A DNA stretch of 64,000 nt, taken from positions 248,001-312,000 of the forward strand of contig NZ_WEGL01000005.1 of the NCBI RefSeq assembly GCF_009604455.1. The letters are read 5' to 3'. The position numbers and the translations under genes were made by a program. Position 1 is the stretch's first letter, and each line of letters begins with the position of its first letter. The stretch is from Streptomyces sp. RB17 (GTDB lineage: Bacteria > Actinomycetota > Actinomycetes > Streptomycetales > Streptomycetaceae). Below, one piece after another: positions 28,268 to 37,609 of this stretch. A model generated the notes under the pieces. That model made no database searches. It saw nothing but the letters and a program-made list of their open reading frames with translations, and was not told the DNA's origin.

Positions 28268-29196
28268 ACGCCGCCGCCTGTGCCACCGTCTCGACCGGCC
28301 CCGGAACACCGGACGTTCATCCGCACGGGCTGCCGCGGCCGGGTCGGACGCTGGTCATGGGCGTCGTGAACGTCACGCCGGACTCGTTCTCCGACGGCGG
28401 GCGGTCGTTCGCACCGCAGGCCGCCGTGGCGCACGGACTCGCCCTGCTGGAGCAGGGAGCCGACATCGTGGACGTGGGCGGCGAGTCGACCCGCCCCGGC
28501 GCGGCGCGTCCGCCGGCCGAGGAGGAGCTGCGGCGCGTCCTGCCCGTCGTCCGGGAACTCGCGGCGGCGGGCGCCACCGTCAGCGTGGACACCATGCGGG
28601 CCGAGGTGGCCGCCCGCGCCCTCGACACCGGTGCCCGGATGGTCAACGACGTCTCGGGCGGACTCGCCGACCCGGCGATGCTGCCGCTGATGGCCCGGGC
28701 GAACACGCCGTACGTGCTGATGCACTGGCGCGGCCACTCCGCCGGCATGCAGGCGAACGCCCGCTACGACGACGTCGTCACCGACGTGGTCGACGAGCTG
28801 CGGCTGCGAATCGATGCCGCGCTGGAGGCGGGAGTCCCTCCCGGCTGCCTGGTCGTCGACCCGGGGCTGGGCTTCGCCAAGGCGCCCGGGCACAACTGGG
28901 AGTTGCTGGCCCGGCTGGGGGAGGTGCGCGCGCTGGGCCGTCCCGTTCTCGTGGGTGCCTCCCGCAAGTCGTTCCTGGGCCAGGTGCTGGCCGATCCGGC
29001 GACGGGCCGACCGCGTCCGGCGTCGTCGCGTGACGCCGCGACCACCGCCGTGTCCGTCCTCGCCGCCGCGCAGGGCGTCTGGTGCCTGCGCGTGCACGAC
29101 GTGGGCTCCACCCTCGACGCCGTACGGGTGACGGCCCGCTGGGGTGCCGAGACGGCGGCCACGGTGCCGCTGCCCCTGCAACGCCTGGGCGTGTGA
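28264..29196 (+). CDS. folP: Dihydropteroate synthase
   Basis: A 310-residue DHPS, which joins p-aminobenzoate to the pterin pyrophosphate in folate synthesis. Visible are LVMGVVNVTPDSFSDGG, the GADIVDVGGESTRPGA block, SVDTMRAEVAARAL, MVNDVSGG, PYVLMHWRGHS, VVDPGLGFAKAPGHNWELLA and VGASRKSFLGQVL. All canonical pterin- and sulfa-site motifs are present. The start is a GTG overlapping the reductase remnant. In Streptomyces the housekeeping folP normally lies with other folate genes, so this is probably a second copy tied to the C1-generating oxidases. It is convergent with iclR2. Confidence 0.92.
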   Translation: MNAAACATVSTGPGTPDVHPHGLPRPGRTLVMGVVNVTPDSFSDGGRSFAPQAAVAHGLALLEQGADIVDVGGESTRPGAARPPAEEELRRVLPVVRELAAAGATVSVDTMRAEVAARALDTGARMVNDVSGGLADPAMLPLMARANTPYVLMHWRGHSAGMQANARYDDVVTDVVDELRLRIDAALEAGVPPGCLVVDPGLGFAKAPGHNWELLARLGEVRALGRPVLVGASRKSFLGQVLADPATGRPRPASSRDAATTAVSVLAAAQGVWCLRVHDVGSTLDAVRVTARWGAETAATVPLPLQRLGV

Positions 29197-29238
29197 GGGC
29201 GGTTCCTCGTCACTGCGACGCTGGGACCAGGAGGGGAT

Positions 29239-30036
29239 TCAGCCCACGTACCCCATCCGGTGGCTGATCTCCTCCGCGCCCTTGAGTAGCAGGGGCGCCA
29301 GCTCGTGGATGCGCTCCGCGGTGAAGCGGTACGCGGGACCGGAGGCGCTGAGCGCGGCGACGACCTCGCCGTGGTGCGCGCGGATCGGGGCCGCCATGGC
29401 GTGCAGTCCGACCTCGAGCTCCTCCAGCGTCACCGCGTACCCGCGCTCCCGGGCCTCCGTGAGGTCCTTCTCCAGCTTCGTCCTGGCGGTCAGGGTGTGC
29501 GGCGTGAGCTTCTGCAGCCCGGAGGCCGCGAGCACCTCGGCTCGCTCCGTCGCCGGCAGACAGGCCAGCAGGATCTTGCCGCTGGACGTGGCGTGCACCG
29601 GGGTGAGTTGCCCGACCCAGTTGTGGGTGCCGACGGCGCCCGGGCCGCGCACCTGGTAGAGGTTGACGGCGTAGTGCTCCTGCAGGACGGCGATGTTGAC
29701 GGTCTCGCCGATCTCCTCGCTGAGCCGCTCGCACACCTCCCGGCCCTGCTGCGTGATGTCGAGACGCCCCGTGACCGCGCCGGCCAGGCGCACGATCCCG
29801 AAGCCCAGCCGGTACTTGCCGCGCTCGGCCGTCTGCTCGACCAGTCCGCGCGCCTCCAGCGCCCCGAGCAGGCGGAACGCGGTCGACTTGTGGACGTCTA
29901 TCTCGACGGCGACCTCGCTGACACCCGCCTCCCCGCGCCGGGCGAGGATCTCCAGGACGCTGACGGCGCGGTCGACGGACTGCACCCCGTTCACCGCCGG
30001 AGCCGTTGTTTCGCCATCTGCGGTGTAGTTGCCCAT
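29239..30036 (-). CDS. IclR-family transcriptional regulator 2
   Basis: A 265-residue IclR protein of exactly the same length as regulator 1, with the same DNA-binding segment (VQSVDRAVSVLEIL, DVHKSTAFRLLGALEARGLV). Differences are concentrated in the N-terminal dozen residues and scattered in the effector domain. Both likely recognise the same operators. The gene follows purU on the minus strand but has its own promoter, with an operator overlapping its start codon. Why two paralogues are kept is unknown; different effectors is one possibility. Confidence 0.92.
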   Translation of the reverse strand: MGNYTADGETTAPAVNGVQSVDRAVSVLEILARRGEAGVSEVAVEIDVHKSTAFRLLGALEARGLVEQTAERGKYRLGFGIVRLAGAVTGRLDITQQGREVCERLSEEIGETVNIAVLQEHYAVNLYQVRGPGAVGTHNWVGQLTPVHATSSGKILLACLPATERAEVLAASGLQKLTPHTLTARTKLEKDLTEARERGYAVTLEELEVGLHAMAAPIRAHHGEVVAALSASGPAYRFTAERIHELAPLLLKGAEEISHRMGYVG

Positions 30037-30048
30037 GGCGCAACTATA
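30028..30048 (-). promoter_or_regulatory. iclR2 promoter and autoregulatory operator
   Basis: GTTGCC-CATGG-CGCAAC (30028-30044, plus strand) spans the iclR2 start codon. The minus-strand -10 TATAGT (30048-30043) ends 6 nt before the ATG, predicting a leaderless transcript, as at iclR1. Confidence 0.65.
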
Positions 30049-30090
30049 CGCAGACCCAGGGTGTCGCGAAGGGCCTTCGTGACCGGTTGA

Positions 30091-30127
30091 GGGGGACCCG
30101 TTGGCCCTGCGCGGCCGACTGTCCCCC
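30091..30127 (-). terminator. Possible terminator after purU
   Basis: GGGGGAC (30091-30097) pairs with GTCCCCC (30121-30127) across a 23-nt loop in the gap between purU and iclR2. Confidence 0.35.
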
Positions 30128-30149
30128 GTACCTTAGGGCTGCCCGTTCG

Positions 30150-31022
30150 TCAGCGGAAGACGACCGTGCAGTTGCCGTTGGTCAGTACACGGCTCTCGCT
30201 GTGCCACTGCACGGCGCGGGACAGGACCCGGGCCTCGACGTCGCGGCCCATGGTGACCAGCTCGTCCGGGGTGTGGGAGTGGTCCACCCGGACGACGTCC
30301 TGTTCGATGATCGGGCCCTCGTCGAGGTCGGGGGTGACGTAGTGCGCCGTGGCTCCGACGAGCTTGACGCCGCGCTGGTGCGCCTGCACGTACGGCCGGG
30401 CGCCCTTGAAGCTCGGCAGGAAGGAGTGGTGGATGTTGATGGCCCGGCCGTCGAGCCGCTTGCACAGGTCGTCGGAGAGGATCTGCATGTAGCGGGCGAG
30501 CACCACCAGGTCGATGCCGAGCTCGTCGACGAGCTCCAGCAGCCGGGCCTCGGCCTCGGCCTTGGTCTCCCGGGTCACCGGAATGTGGTGGAAGGGGATG
30601 CCGTAGTTGCGGGCCAGCGGCTCGAAGTCGCGGTGGTTGGAGACGATCGCCGGGATCTCGATGTTGAGCGAGCCCGTGGACCGGCGGAAGAGCAGGTCGT
30701 TCAGGCAGTGGCCGAACTTCGACACCATGATCAGGGTGCGGGTCGGGGTCGTGGCGTCGTGCAGCTGCCAGGTGATGCGGTACGCCTCGGCGACCGGCCC
30801 GAAGTCCGTGCGCAACTGCTCCAGGGTCGTTGCCGGATGCGAGACCTCGAAGTGCACCCGCATGAAGAAGCGGTCCTGCAGGCGGTCGTCGAACTGCTGG
30901 CTCTCGAGGATGTTGCCGGAGTGACTCACGAGAAAGCTGGTCACGGCGTGGACGAGGCCGGCCCGGTCGGGGCACGAGAGGGTGAGGACGAACTCGCGGC
31001 CGGGCTGCGGGCGAGGGGACAT
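30150..31022 (-). CDS. purU: Formyltetrahydrofolate deformylase
   Basis: A 290-residue PurU. An N-terminal ACT domain (about residues 8-85; LTLSCPDRAGLVHAVTSFL) is followed by the hydrolase domain with LIMVSKFGHCLNDLL, IVSNHRDFEPLA, HHIPVTRETKAEAE, the catalytic block INIHHSFLPSFKGA and DEGPIIEQDVVRVDH. It hydrolyses 10-formyl-THF to formate and free THF, returning the cofactor to the demethylating oxidases. The ATG at 31022 has GGAGG 5 nt upstream; longer in-frame starts would run through the operator. The reaction explains why it lies here rather than with purine genes. Confidence 0.93.
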   Translation of the reverse strand: MSPRPQPGREFVLTLSCPDRAGLVHAVTSFLVSHSGNILESQQFDDRLQDRFFMRVHFEVSHPATTLEQLRTDFGPVAEAYRITWQLHDATTPTRTLIMVSKFGHCLNDLLFRRSTGSLNIEIPAIVSNHRDFEPLARNYGIPFHHIPVTRETKAEAEARLLELVDELGIDLVVLARYMQILSDDLCKRLDGRAINIHHSFLPSFKGARPYVQAHQRGVKLVGATAHYVTPDLDEGPIIEQDVVRVDHSHTPDELVTMGRDVEARVLSRAVQWHSESRVLTNGNCTVVFR

Positions 31023-31035
31023 GACATCCTCCGTA

Positions 31036-31052
31036 AATGCGTAATACGCAAC
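31036..31052 (-). promoter_or_regulatory. IclR-type operator before purU
   Basis: AATGCG-TAATA-CGCAAC has one perfect half-site at the standard spacing, 14 nt upstream of the purU ATG. A further half-site CGCAAC is at 31066-31071. Confidence 0.6.
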
Positions 31053-31158
31053 GCTGAGAGTGATACGCAACATCGTCCGGTGTAGACGGCGGCGGGTCAA
31101 GAGGCTTGTTCCGAAGGGAGCTAGAAGATGCGCCATGTGCAACAAGTGGGCCTCGGGG

Positions 31159-31536
31159 TCAGCCGAGATGGCCGAGCCGGCCGGAGATGTCCCGGGCCGC
31201 GGTCCGCACCAGGGCGGCGACCTCCCGCAGCCGCTGCGCGGTCAGCCGGAAGGACGGGCCCGGGGCGCTGAGCGCGGCCACCACCTGCCCGTTGAACGCG
31301 ACGACCGGCGCGGCCACCACCGACGCGGGCGGCCGAGGCCTGTTCCTCGTCGCCCGGTTCGCCAGCCGCTGGGGAGTCCGGTACACCCCTCGCGGCAAGG
31401 TCATCTGGTGCGAACAGGCACGGGAAGCCGCCGGGGGCGGACTCGAGGACATGGGTGACGCCCCGCTGGACCAGTGGGACGAGCCCGCCCTCTGAGACCG
31501 GGCCTCGCCCCCTCCCACCGCCACTCTGTTGCACAT
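31159..31536 (-). pseudogene. Wreck of a third iclR gene
   Basis: The last 50 or so codons (about 31159-31320) read VVAAPVVAFNGQVVAALSAPGPSFRLTAQ-type sequence, matching the C-terminus of IclR 1 and 2 down to the final GHLG. At the other end, the ATG at 31536 lies under an operator placed exactly as at iclR1 and iclR2, and the first residues MCN parallel MSN and MGN. The entire DNA-binding domain and most of the effector domain are gone. The gap is filled by a fragment of an unrelated gene on the other strand. No functional product is expected. Confidence 0.7.
31320..31495 (+). pseudogene. C-terminal fragment of an ATP-binding anti-sigma-type (RsbW-like) gene
   Basis: The plus strand reads GGRGLFLVARFASRWGVRYT followed by RGKVIWCEQ. 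This is the G2-box region and C-terminus of the HATPase_c regulators so common in Streptomyces, ending at a stop at 31495. The N-terminal kinase part is absent; upstream of 31320 the frame is antisense iclR sequence. It appears to be a translocated or recombined fragment inside the iclR3 wreck. Confidence 0.6.
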
Positions 31537-31544
31537 CGCGCAAT
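31528..31544 (-). promoter_or_regulatory. IclR-type operator retained at the iclR3 wreck
   Basis: GTTGCA-CATCG-CGCAAT at standard spacing overlaps the residual ATG. It may now serve the divergent reductase gene at 31680. Confidence 0.55.
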
Positions 31545-31610
31545 TTTCTCCGCCATAGGAGACCGGGACGCCCCTTCCTCTTGACAGTCGTCCGAAGCGG
31601 CCGAAAGCAT

Positions 31611-31650
31611 GTTGCGCATAACGAGTTTGGTTGTGTCATTCGAGACAACC
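31611..31650 (+). promoter_or_regulatory. Operator region before ferredoxin reductase 2
   Basis: GTTGCG-CATAA-CGAGTT (31611-31627) has one perfect half-site. Just downstream is a second inverted repeat, GGTTGT-N10-ACAACC (31629-31650). Both lie within 70 nt of the start codon. Confidence 0.5.
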
Positions 31651-31679
31651 GTGAAAGACAGTTTCTTCGGGGAGCCCGC

Positions 31680-32861
31680 ATGAGGAGCATCACCGTCGTC
31701 GGCGCGTCGCTGGCCGGCCTGAGCACGGTCCGCGCGCTGCGCGCAGAGGGCTACGACGGCGAGATCGTCGTCGTCGGGGAGGAGCGGCACGCCCCCTACG
31801 ACCGTCCGCCGCTGTCCAAGGACTTCCTCAAGGGCGACCTGGACGCCGACGCGCTCGCGCTCGGCGACGCGGACGAGTACGAGGCCCTGGACGTGCAGTG
31901 GCTGCTCGGCGAGCGCGCGGTACGGCTCGACCCCGCCGCCCGGACCGTCACCCTGGCCGGAGGGCGGCATGTGCGCACCGAAGGCGTCGTCGTCGCCACC
32001 GGCGCCACCCCCCGTACGCTCCCCGGCGCGGACGGACTGGCCGGCGTCCACACCCTGCGCACCCTGGACGACGCCCGGGCCCTGCGCGCCGAGCTGCTGA
32101 ACGGTCTGCCCCGGGTCGTCGTCATCGGCGCCGGTTTCATCGGTGCCGAGGTGGCCTCCACCGCCCACCGGCTCGGGCTCCACGTCACCGTCGTCGAAGC
32201 GCTGAACGTGCCGCTGGAACGCCAGCTCGGCCGCGAGATGGGGCTGGTGTGCTCCTCGCTGCACAGCGATCACGGGGTCGGCCTGCTGTGCGGAACAGGC
32301 GTGGCGGGACTCACCGGCAACGGCCGGGTGACCGGCGTACGCCTGACGGACGGGCGCGTACTGCCCGCCGACATCGTCGTGGTCGGGGTGGGAGTACGCC
32401 CCGCCACCGACTGGCTCGCCGGTTCCGGCGTCGAGGTGGACGACGGCGTGGTGTGCGACGCCGGCTGCGCCACGGGCGTCCCGGGCGTGGTCGCCGTCGG
32501 TGACGTCGCCCGCTGCCCCAACCCGTTCACCGGACGGCACGCCCGCATCGAGCACTGGAGCAACGCCACGGAGCAGGCGAGGACCGCCGCCCGCACGCTG
32601 CTCTCGGGCGTGTCGGCGCCCGCCCCCGTCACCGCGCCGTACTTCTGGTCCGACCAGTACCAGGTGCGCATCCAGCTCGCCGGACACGTCGCTCCCGGCG
32701 CCGAGCCCCAGGTCGTCGACGGCGACCCCGACAGCCGTTCCTTCACCGCGGTCTACCGCCGCGAGGACACGCCCGTCGCGGTGCTCTCCCTGAACCAGCC
32801 GAAGCTGTTCAACCGGCTCCGCCGCACCCTCACCCCCGCCGCCGTGCATGCCGGCTCATGA
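31680..32861 (+). CDS. FAD-dependent ferredoxin reductase 2
   Basis: A 393-residue paralogue of the reductase at 4783. It has VVGASLAGLSTVRALRAEGY, YDRPPLSKDFLKGD, VVIGAGFIGAEVASTA, VVGVGVRPATDWL, VVAVGDVARCPNP and FWSDQYQVRIQL. It is not preceded by a ferredoxin gene, so it may serve ferredoxin 2, whose own reductase is wrecked. The ATG at 31680 has GGGGAG upstream. It leads an apparent operon with the GcvH-like protein and SdaA. Confidence 0.9.
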   Translation: MRSITVVGASLAGLSTVRALRAEGYDGEIVVVGEERHAPYDRPPLSKDFLKGDLDADALALGDADEYEALDVQWLLGERAVRLDPAARTVTLAGGRHVRTEGVVVATGATPRTLPGADGLAGVHTLRTLDDARALRAELLNGLPRVVVIGAGFIGAEVASTAHRLGLHVTVVEALNVPLERQLGREMGLVCSSLHSDHGVGLLCGTGVAGLTGNGRVTGVRLTDGRVLPADIVVVGVGVRPATDWLAGSGVEVDDGVVCDAGCATGVPGVVAVGDVARCPNPFTGRHARIEHWSNATEQARTAARTLLSGVSAPAPVTAPYFWSDQYQVRIQLAGHVAPGAEPQVVDGDPDSRSFTAVYRREDTPVAVLSLNQPKLFNRLRRTLTPAAVHAGS

Positions 32862-32904
32862 CTCCACGGGTCAACTCCTCCTCCGGCCCGACCGGGAGAC
32901 CGCC

Positions 32905-33294
32905 ATGAAGATTCCGCGGAACCTGCGCTACACCTGGGACCACGAGTGGCTCGTCGTGGACGACGGGAATGCCACCGTCGGCATCACCGCGTTCGCGGCC
33001 GGGATCCTCGGCGACGTCGTGCACCTCCGGCTGCCCGACGTCGGCACCTGGGTCGAGGCCGGGGAGATCTGCGGGGAGATCACATCGTCGACCGGTGCGG
33101 GTGCCTTGTACGCCCCCGCCACCGGCCGGGTCCTGGAAGTCAACCCCGCGCTGACCGACCACCCCGGAGTGGTCAACTCCGCCCCTTACACCGGTGGTTG
33201 GCTGTTCAGGCCGCGGGTCGAGAACATCGCCGGCGCGCTGTCCCCCGACGCGTACGCCGCCCACTGCGCCCACTCCCGAGGAGAGTGCCGATGA
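32905..33294 (+). CDS. GcvH-like protein lacking the lipoyl lysine
   Basis: A 129-residue homologue of glycine cleavage H protein. Recognisable are YTWDHEWLVV, the conserved FAAGILGDVVHLRLPDVGT region, LYAPATGRVLEVNPAL, and PYTGGWLFR near the C-terminus. The lipoylation site, normally E-S-V-K-S/A, here reads T-S-S-T-G at residues 60-64, so Thr63 replaces the lysine. It therefore cannot carry lipoate and cannot work in the glycine cleavage complex; no GcvT or GcvP is near. A structural or regulatory role with the oxidases or SdaA is possible but unproven. Confidence 0.85.
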   Translation: MKIPRNLRYTWDHEWLVVDDGNATVGITAFAAGILGDVVHLRLPDVGTWVEAGEICGEITSSTGAGALYAPATGRVLEVNPALTDHPGVVNSAPYTGGWLFRPRVENIAGALSPDAYAAHCAHSRGECR

Positions 33295-33341
33295 CCCGGT
33301 TCCGCCGGCACACATACGCCGCGGGCTACCCCGGCCCGTAA
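33291..33341 (+). CDS. Possible 16-residue peptide between gcvH-like gene and sdaA
   Basis: An ATG overlapping the previous stop (ATGA) opens MTRFRRHTYAAGYPGP. It may be a translated leader before sdaA or the stub of a lost gene. Nothing else supports it. Confidence 0.25.
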   Translation: MTRFRRHTYAAGYPGP

Positions 33342-33411
33342 CCGACAACCCTCCCGCACGGGCGCGCCCGGGACATGCTCGGCACGCCCCGCCCACCCCA
33401 CGGAGTCTGGC

Positions 33412-34794
<1,383 letters not shown>

Positions 34795-34849
34795 GGAGGA
34801 CATTGCGCGCGCGTTCGGAACCAGCAGCTGCAGAACCGGGAGTGAGGCC

Positions 34850-36193
34850 ATGGGACGGGTCACCGAACGAGGACGTGCGCCGCGCACAGCCCCGCCGGGA
34901 CCTCGGTCGTCCGGCGCCCGCGGCCGCCTCCGGCGCGTCGCGATGCTCAGCGTGCACACCTCACCGCTGCACCAGCCGGGCACCGGTGACGCCGGCGGGA
35001 TGAACGTCTACATCGTCGAGCTCGCGAGGCGCCTCGCCGCCCTCGACATCGAGGTGGAGATCTTCACGCGGGCCACCTCCGCCGCATTCCCGTCCACCGT
35101 CGAACTGGCACCCGGAGTCCTGGTACGGCATGTGACCGCCGGGCCCTACGAGGGTCTGGCCAAGGAGGACCTGCCCGCGCAACTCTGCGCCTTCACGCAC
35201 GGCGTGACCCAGGCCTGGGCCGACCACCGCCCCGGCCACTACGACCTGCTCCACTCGCACTACTGGCTCTCCGGCCACGTCGGCCGCCTCGCCGCCGCAC
35301 GCTGGGGCGTCCCGCTCGTGCACGCCATGCACACCATGGCCAAGGTCAAGAACGCCTCCCTCGCCGAGGGAGACACCCCCGAACCCGCGCACCGCGTGAG
35401 CGGCGAGACCCAGGTCGTGCGGGCGGCCGACCGGTTGATAGCGAACACCGAGCGGGAGGCGGAGGAGCTCCTGCGCCACTACGACGCCGGCACCGACCGG
35501 GTCGCCGTCGTCCACCCGGGCGTCAACCTGGAACGGTTCCGGCCCGGTACGTCCGGCATCGCGGCCGGCCGCGCCGCGGCCCGGGCCCGCCTCGGGCTCC
35601 CGCAGGACGCCCTGATCCCCCTGTTCGCGGGGCGCATACAGCCGCTGAAGGCGCCCGACGTCCTGCTGCGCTCGGTGGCCCGGCTGCTCGCGGACCGGCC
35701 GCGGCTGCGTGAGCGGATCACGGTGCCGGTGGTGGGCGGGCCGAGCGGCAGCGGTCTGGCCGAGCCGGAAGGACTGCAGAAGCTGGCGGCCGGGCTCGGC
35801 ATCTCCGACGTCGTCCTGTTCCGCCCGCCCGTCGGCCAGGACCGGCTCGCCGACTGGTACCGGGCAGCGTCCGTCCTGGTCATGCCGTCCTACAGCGAGT
35901 CCTTCGGCCTCGTCGCCGTCGAGGCGCAGGCCTGCGGCACGCCCGTGATCGCAGCCGCGGTGGGCGGTCTTCCGGTGGCGGTGCGCGACGGCGTGAGCGG
36001 CGTTCTCGTACGCGGTCACGATCCGGCGGACTACGCGCGGGCCCTGTGCGCGTTCGCCGACGACCCGTCCCTCTCCGGCCGGATGGGCGCGGCAGCGGCC
36101 CGGCACGCCCGCCGCTTCGGCTGGGACACGGCCGCCGCGGCGACGGCGGACGTGTACGCGGCGGCCCTGCACGAGCACCGCCTCCACAGGTGA
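34850..36193 (+). CDS. mshA: MshA-like D-inositol 3-phosphate glycosyltransferase
   Basis: A 447-residue GT-B glycosyltransferase of family 4. The N-terminal motif PLHQPGTGDAGGMNVYIVEL and HSHYWLSGHVGRLAA are MshA hallmarks. VVHPGVNLERFRPG, FAGRIQPLKAPDVLLR and the donor site SYSESFGLVAVEAQACGTP follow. MshA makes GlcNAc-inositol phosphate, the first step of mycothiol synthesis. A basic leader of about 30 residues precedes the fold. Located after sdaA and in the same locus as the mycothiol-dependent formaldehyde dehydrogenase, it is probably a second copy that raises mycothiol during methyl oxidation; that link is inference. Confidence 0.82.
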   Translation: MGRVTERGRAPRTAPPGPRSSGARGRLRRVAMLSVHTSPLHQPGTGDAGGMNVYIVELARRLAALDIEVEIFTRATSAAFPSTVELAPGVLVRHVTAGPYEGLAKEDLPAQLCAFTHGVTQAWADHRPGHYDLLHSHYWLSGHVGRLAAARWGVPLVHAMHTMAKVKNASLAEGDTPEPAHRVSGETQVVRAADRLIANTEREAEELLRHYDAGTDRVAVVHPGVNLERFRPGTSGIAAGRAAARARLGLPQDALIPLFAGRIQPLKAPDVLLRSVARLLADRPRLRERITVPVVGGPSGSGLAEPEGLQKLAAGLGISDVVLFRPPVGQDRLADWYRAASVLVMPSYSESFGLVAVEAQACGTPVIAAAVGGLPVAVRDGVSGVLVRGHDPADYARALCAFADDPSLSGRMGAAAARHARRFGWDTAAAATADVYAAALHEHRLHR

Positions 36194-36290
36194 ACGCCCG
36201 CGCCGACGCGTCCGGCTGAGGAGGCTCAGAGCCAACTGAGAGGTGGCTGTGCCAGGGTGGCGCGCCTACACCCCCCTCAGGAGCCCCTGG

Positions 36291-36806
36291 ATGACTCTGA
36301 TCAACGGTCTGCCCGCTCATGTCCTGTTCGTCCATGTGGTCGTCGTGCTGATACCCCTCACCGCGCTGGCCCTGGTGACGGCCGCGATCTGGCCGCGCGC
36401 CGCCCGGCGGCTGGGCGCCCTGCTCCCGGTGCTCGCCTTCCTGGCCCTGGCCAGCGTGCCGTTGACCACGCACGCCGGCGAGTGGCTCGAACGGCACGTG
36501 GACGACGACGCCCTGGTACGCCGGCACACCGAACTCGGCGACGGACTGCTGCCCTGGGCCCTGGGCCTGTTCGTGCTGGCGGCGGTCGTGTGGTGGGCGG
36601 GGCGGCGCGCTCCTGCCGAGCCCGCACAGCGCAGCCGGTCGCGCTGGTCCGCCCTGCCGGTACGGATCGTCGTCGGCGTGCTCTCGCTGGCCGTCGCGGT
36701 GGGAGCGGTCGTGGACGTCTACCGGATCGGCGACTCCGGAGCGAAGGCCGCCTGGCACGACGCCTACTCGAAGACGGCGACGGGTTCGAAGGGCCACGAC
36801 GACTGA
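36291..36806 (+). CDS. DUF2231 membrane protein
   Basis: A 171-residue protein starting MTLINGLPAHVLFVHVVVVL, with four transmembrane segments (about residues 7-30, 37-57, 80-100, 120-140) and the paired His residues (GLPAHVLFVH, THAGEW) typical of DUF2231, a family suggested to bind heme or metal in the membrane. The ATG at 36291 begins the family sequence; an upstream in-frame GTG adds 16 unlike residues. It opens the stress island. Confidence 0.8.
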   Translation: MTLINGLPAHVLFVHVVVVLIPLTALALVTAAIWPRAARRLGALLPVLAFLALASVPLTTHAGEWLERHVDDDALVRRHTELGDGLLPWALGLFVLAAVVWWAGRRAPAEPAQRSRSRWSALPVRIVVGVLSLAVAVGAVVDVYRIGDSGAKAAWHDAYSKTATGSKGHDD

Positions 36807-36904
36807 TCCGGCGCCCTCCCGCGCGATGCGGCCCCCGCCGAGCGGCCTCGGCCCCCGGAGCTGCGCACACCGTCCGAGCGGTCGCTGCTTCACCGAAAGA
36901 CCCG

Positions 36905-37576
36905 CTAGGTCCGGTCGTCGAACTCCCGTCGTCCGCCCGGAGGACGTGCCTCGCGCCCGCCGGGGTGCGGCCATGCACGTCGTAGGCGCGTGCTCTGGGG
37001 TCCCCCCGGCCGAAGGCTGGGGGAGGGCGTTTGACGACAGGGCCTGCGCTGTCCGACGAGCCGGGAGCGGACCGCCCGGCCCACGGCCCAGAGCGCGGCA
37101 CCGGCCGGGACGGCGACGAGGGCGCCGGTCAGGGCCGCCTCCAGCGTCGCCGCCGTACCGGTGACGGGCGCCGACACCGGATGGCCGGCGCGATCCGACC
37201 ACACGGACACCTGGGTGCCCGCCGGGGCACCCGGAAAGATCTGTGCCCGGCCCGTGTGCACGGAGCCGTCCGGTTCGGTCCAGCGCACGGCGGCCCACAC
37301 GCGGCCGGCGTCGTGTCCGCCGACGGTGACGGGCGTCTTCGCCGCGTCGTCGGTGAGTACGGCGGACACGGCATGCACCGGGGCCGTCCGCGCCGCGAAC
37401 GCCGCGTCGGTGACCTGGGCCGCCAGGGTGCCCGCGAGGGCTCCGCCGATCAGGGCGAGCAGCCGGGCGACGAGTACGCCCCAGCCCTCGACGACGTCGC
37501 AGTGCCGCCTGAGAGGATTGCGGCGCCAGCGCCGAAACCGTACCCGGTGGGCCGTCGTGGGAGGTGTCCGCGTCAT
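36905..37576 (-). CDS. Rv1733c-like two-TM protein with repeat-altered C-terminus
   Basis: A 223-residue member of the family of the mycobacterial DosR-regulated protein Rv1733c. It starts with a basic stretch RWRRNPLRRHCDVVEGW (NPLRR..DVVE is the family mark), then TM1 (about 32-55), an extracellular domain with AAVRWTEPDGSVHTGRAQI, and TM2 (about 145-168). The paralogue at 42903 ends with LARWDREWDLVEPRW. Here the sequence instead runs into SPSLRPGGPQSTRLRR, encoded by a palindromic repeat (36996-37027), and extra basic residues, so the normal tail is lost. It may be non-functional. Confidence 0.7.
   Translation of the reverse strand: MTRTPPTTAHRVRFRRWRRNPLRRHCDVVEGWGVLVARLLALIGGALAGTLAAQVTDAAFAARTAPVHAVSAVLTDDAAKTPVTVGGHDAGRVWAAVRWTEPDGSVHTGRAQIFPGAPAGTQVSVWSDRAGHPVSAPVTGTAATLEAALTGALVAVPAGAALWAVGRAVRSRLVGQRRPCRQTPSPSLRPGGPQSTRLRRAWPHPGGREARPPGGRREFDDRT
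36996..37027. repeat. Streptomyces palindromic repeat in the C-terminus of the Rv1733c-like gene
   Basis: The unit GGGGTCCCCCCGGCC-GAA-GGCTGGGGGAG folds into a GC hairpin and is familiar from Streptomyces intergenic regions. Its placement inside the reading frame explains the altered tail. Confidence 0.65.
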
Positions 37577-37609
37577 CGCCGCCGTCTGCCGTGCGCCGGA
37601 CGCCGTCTG

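Noticed and set aside
32862..32904. Glycine riboswitch before the GcvH-like gene
   Set aside because: Only 43 nt separate it from the reductase, with no room for the aptamer and no gcvT-type core.
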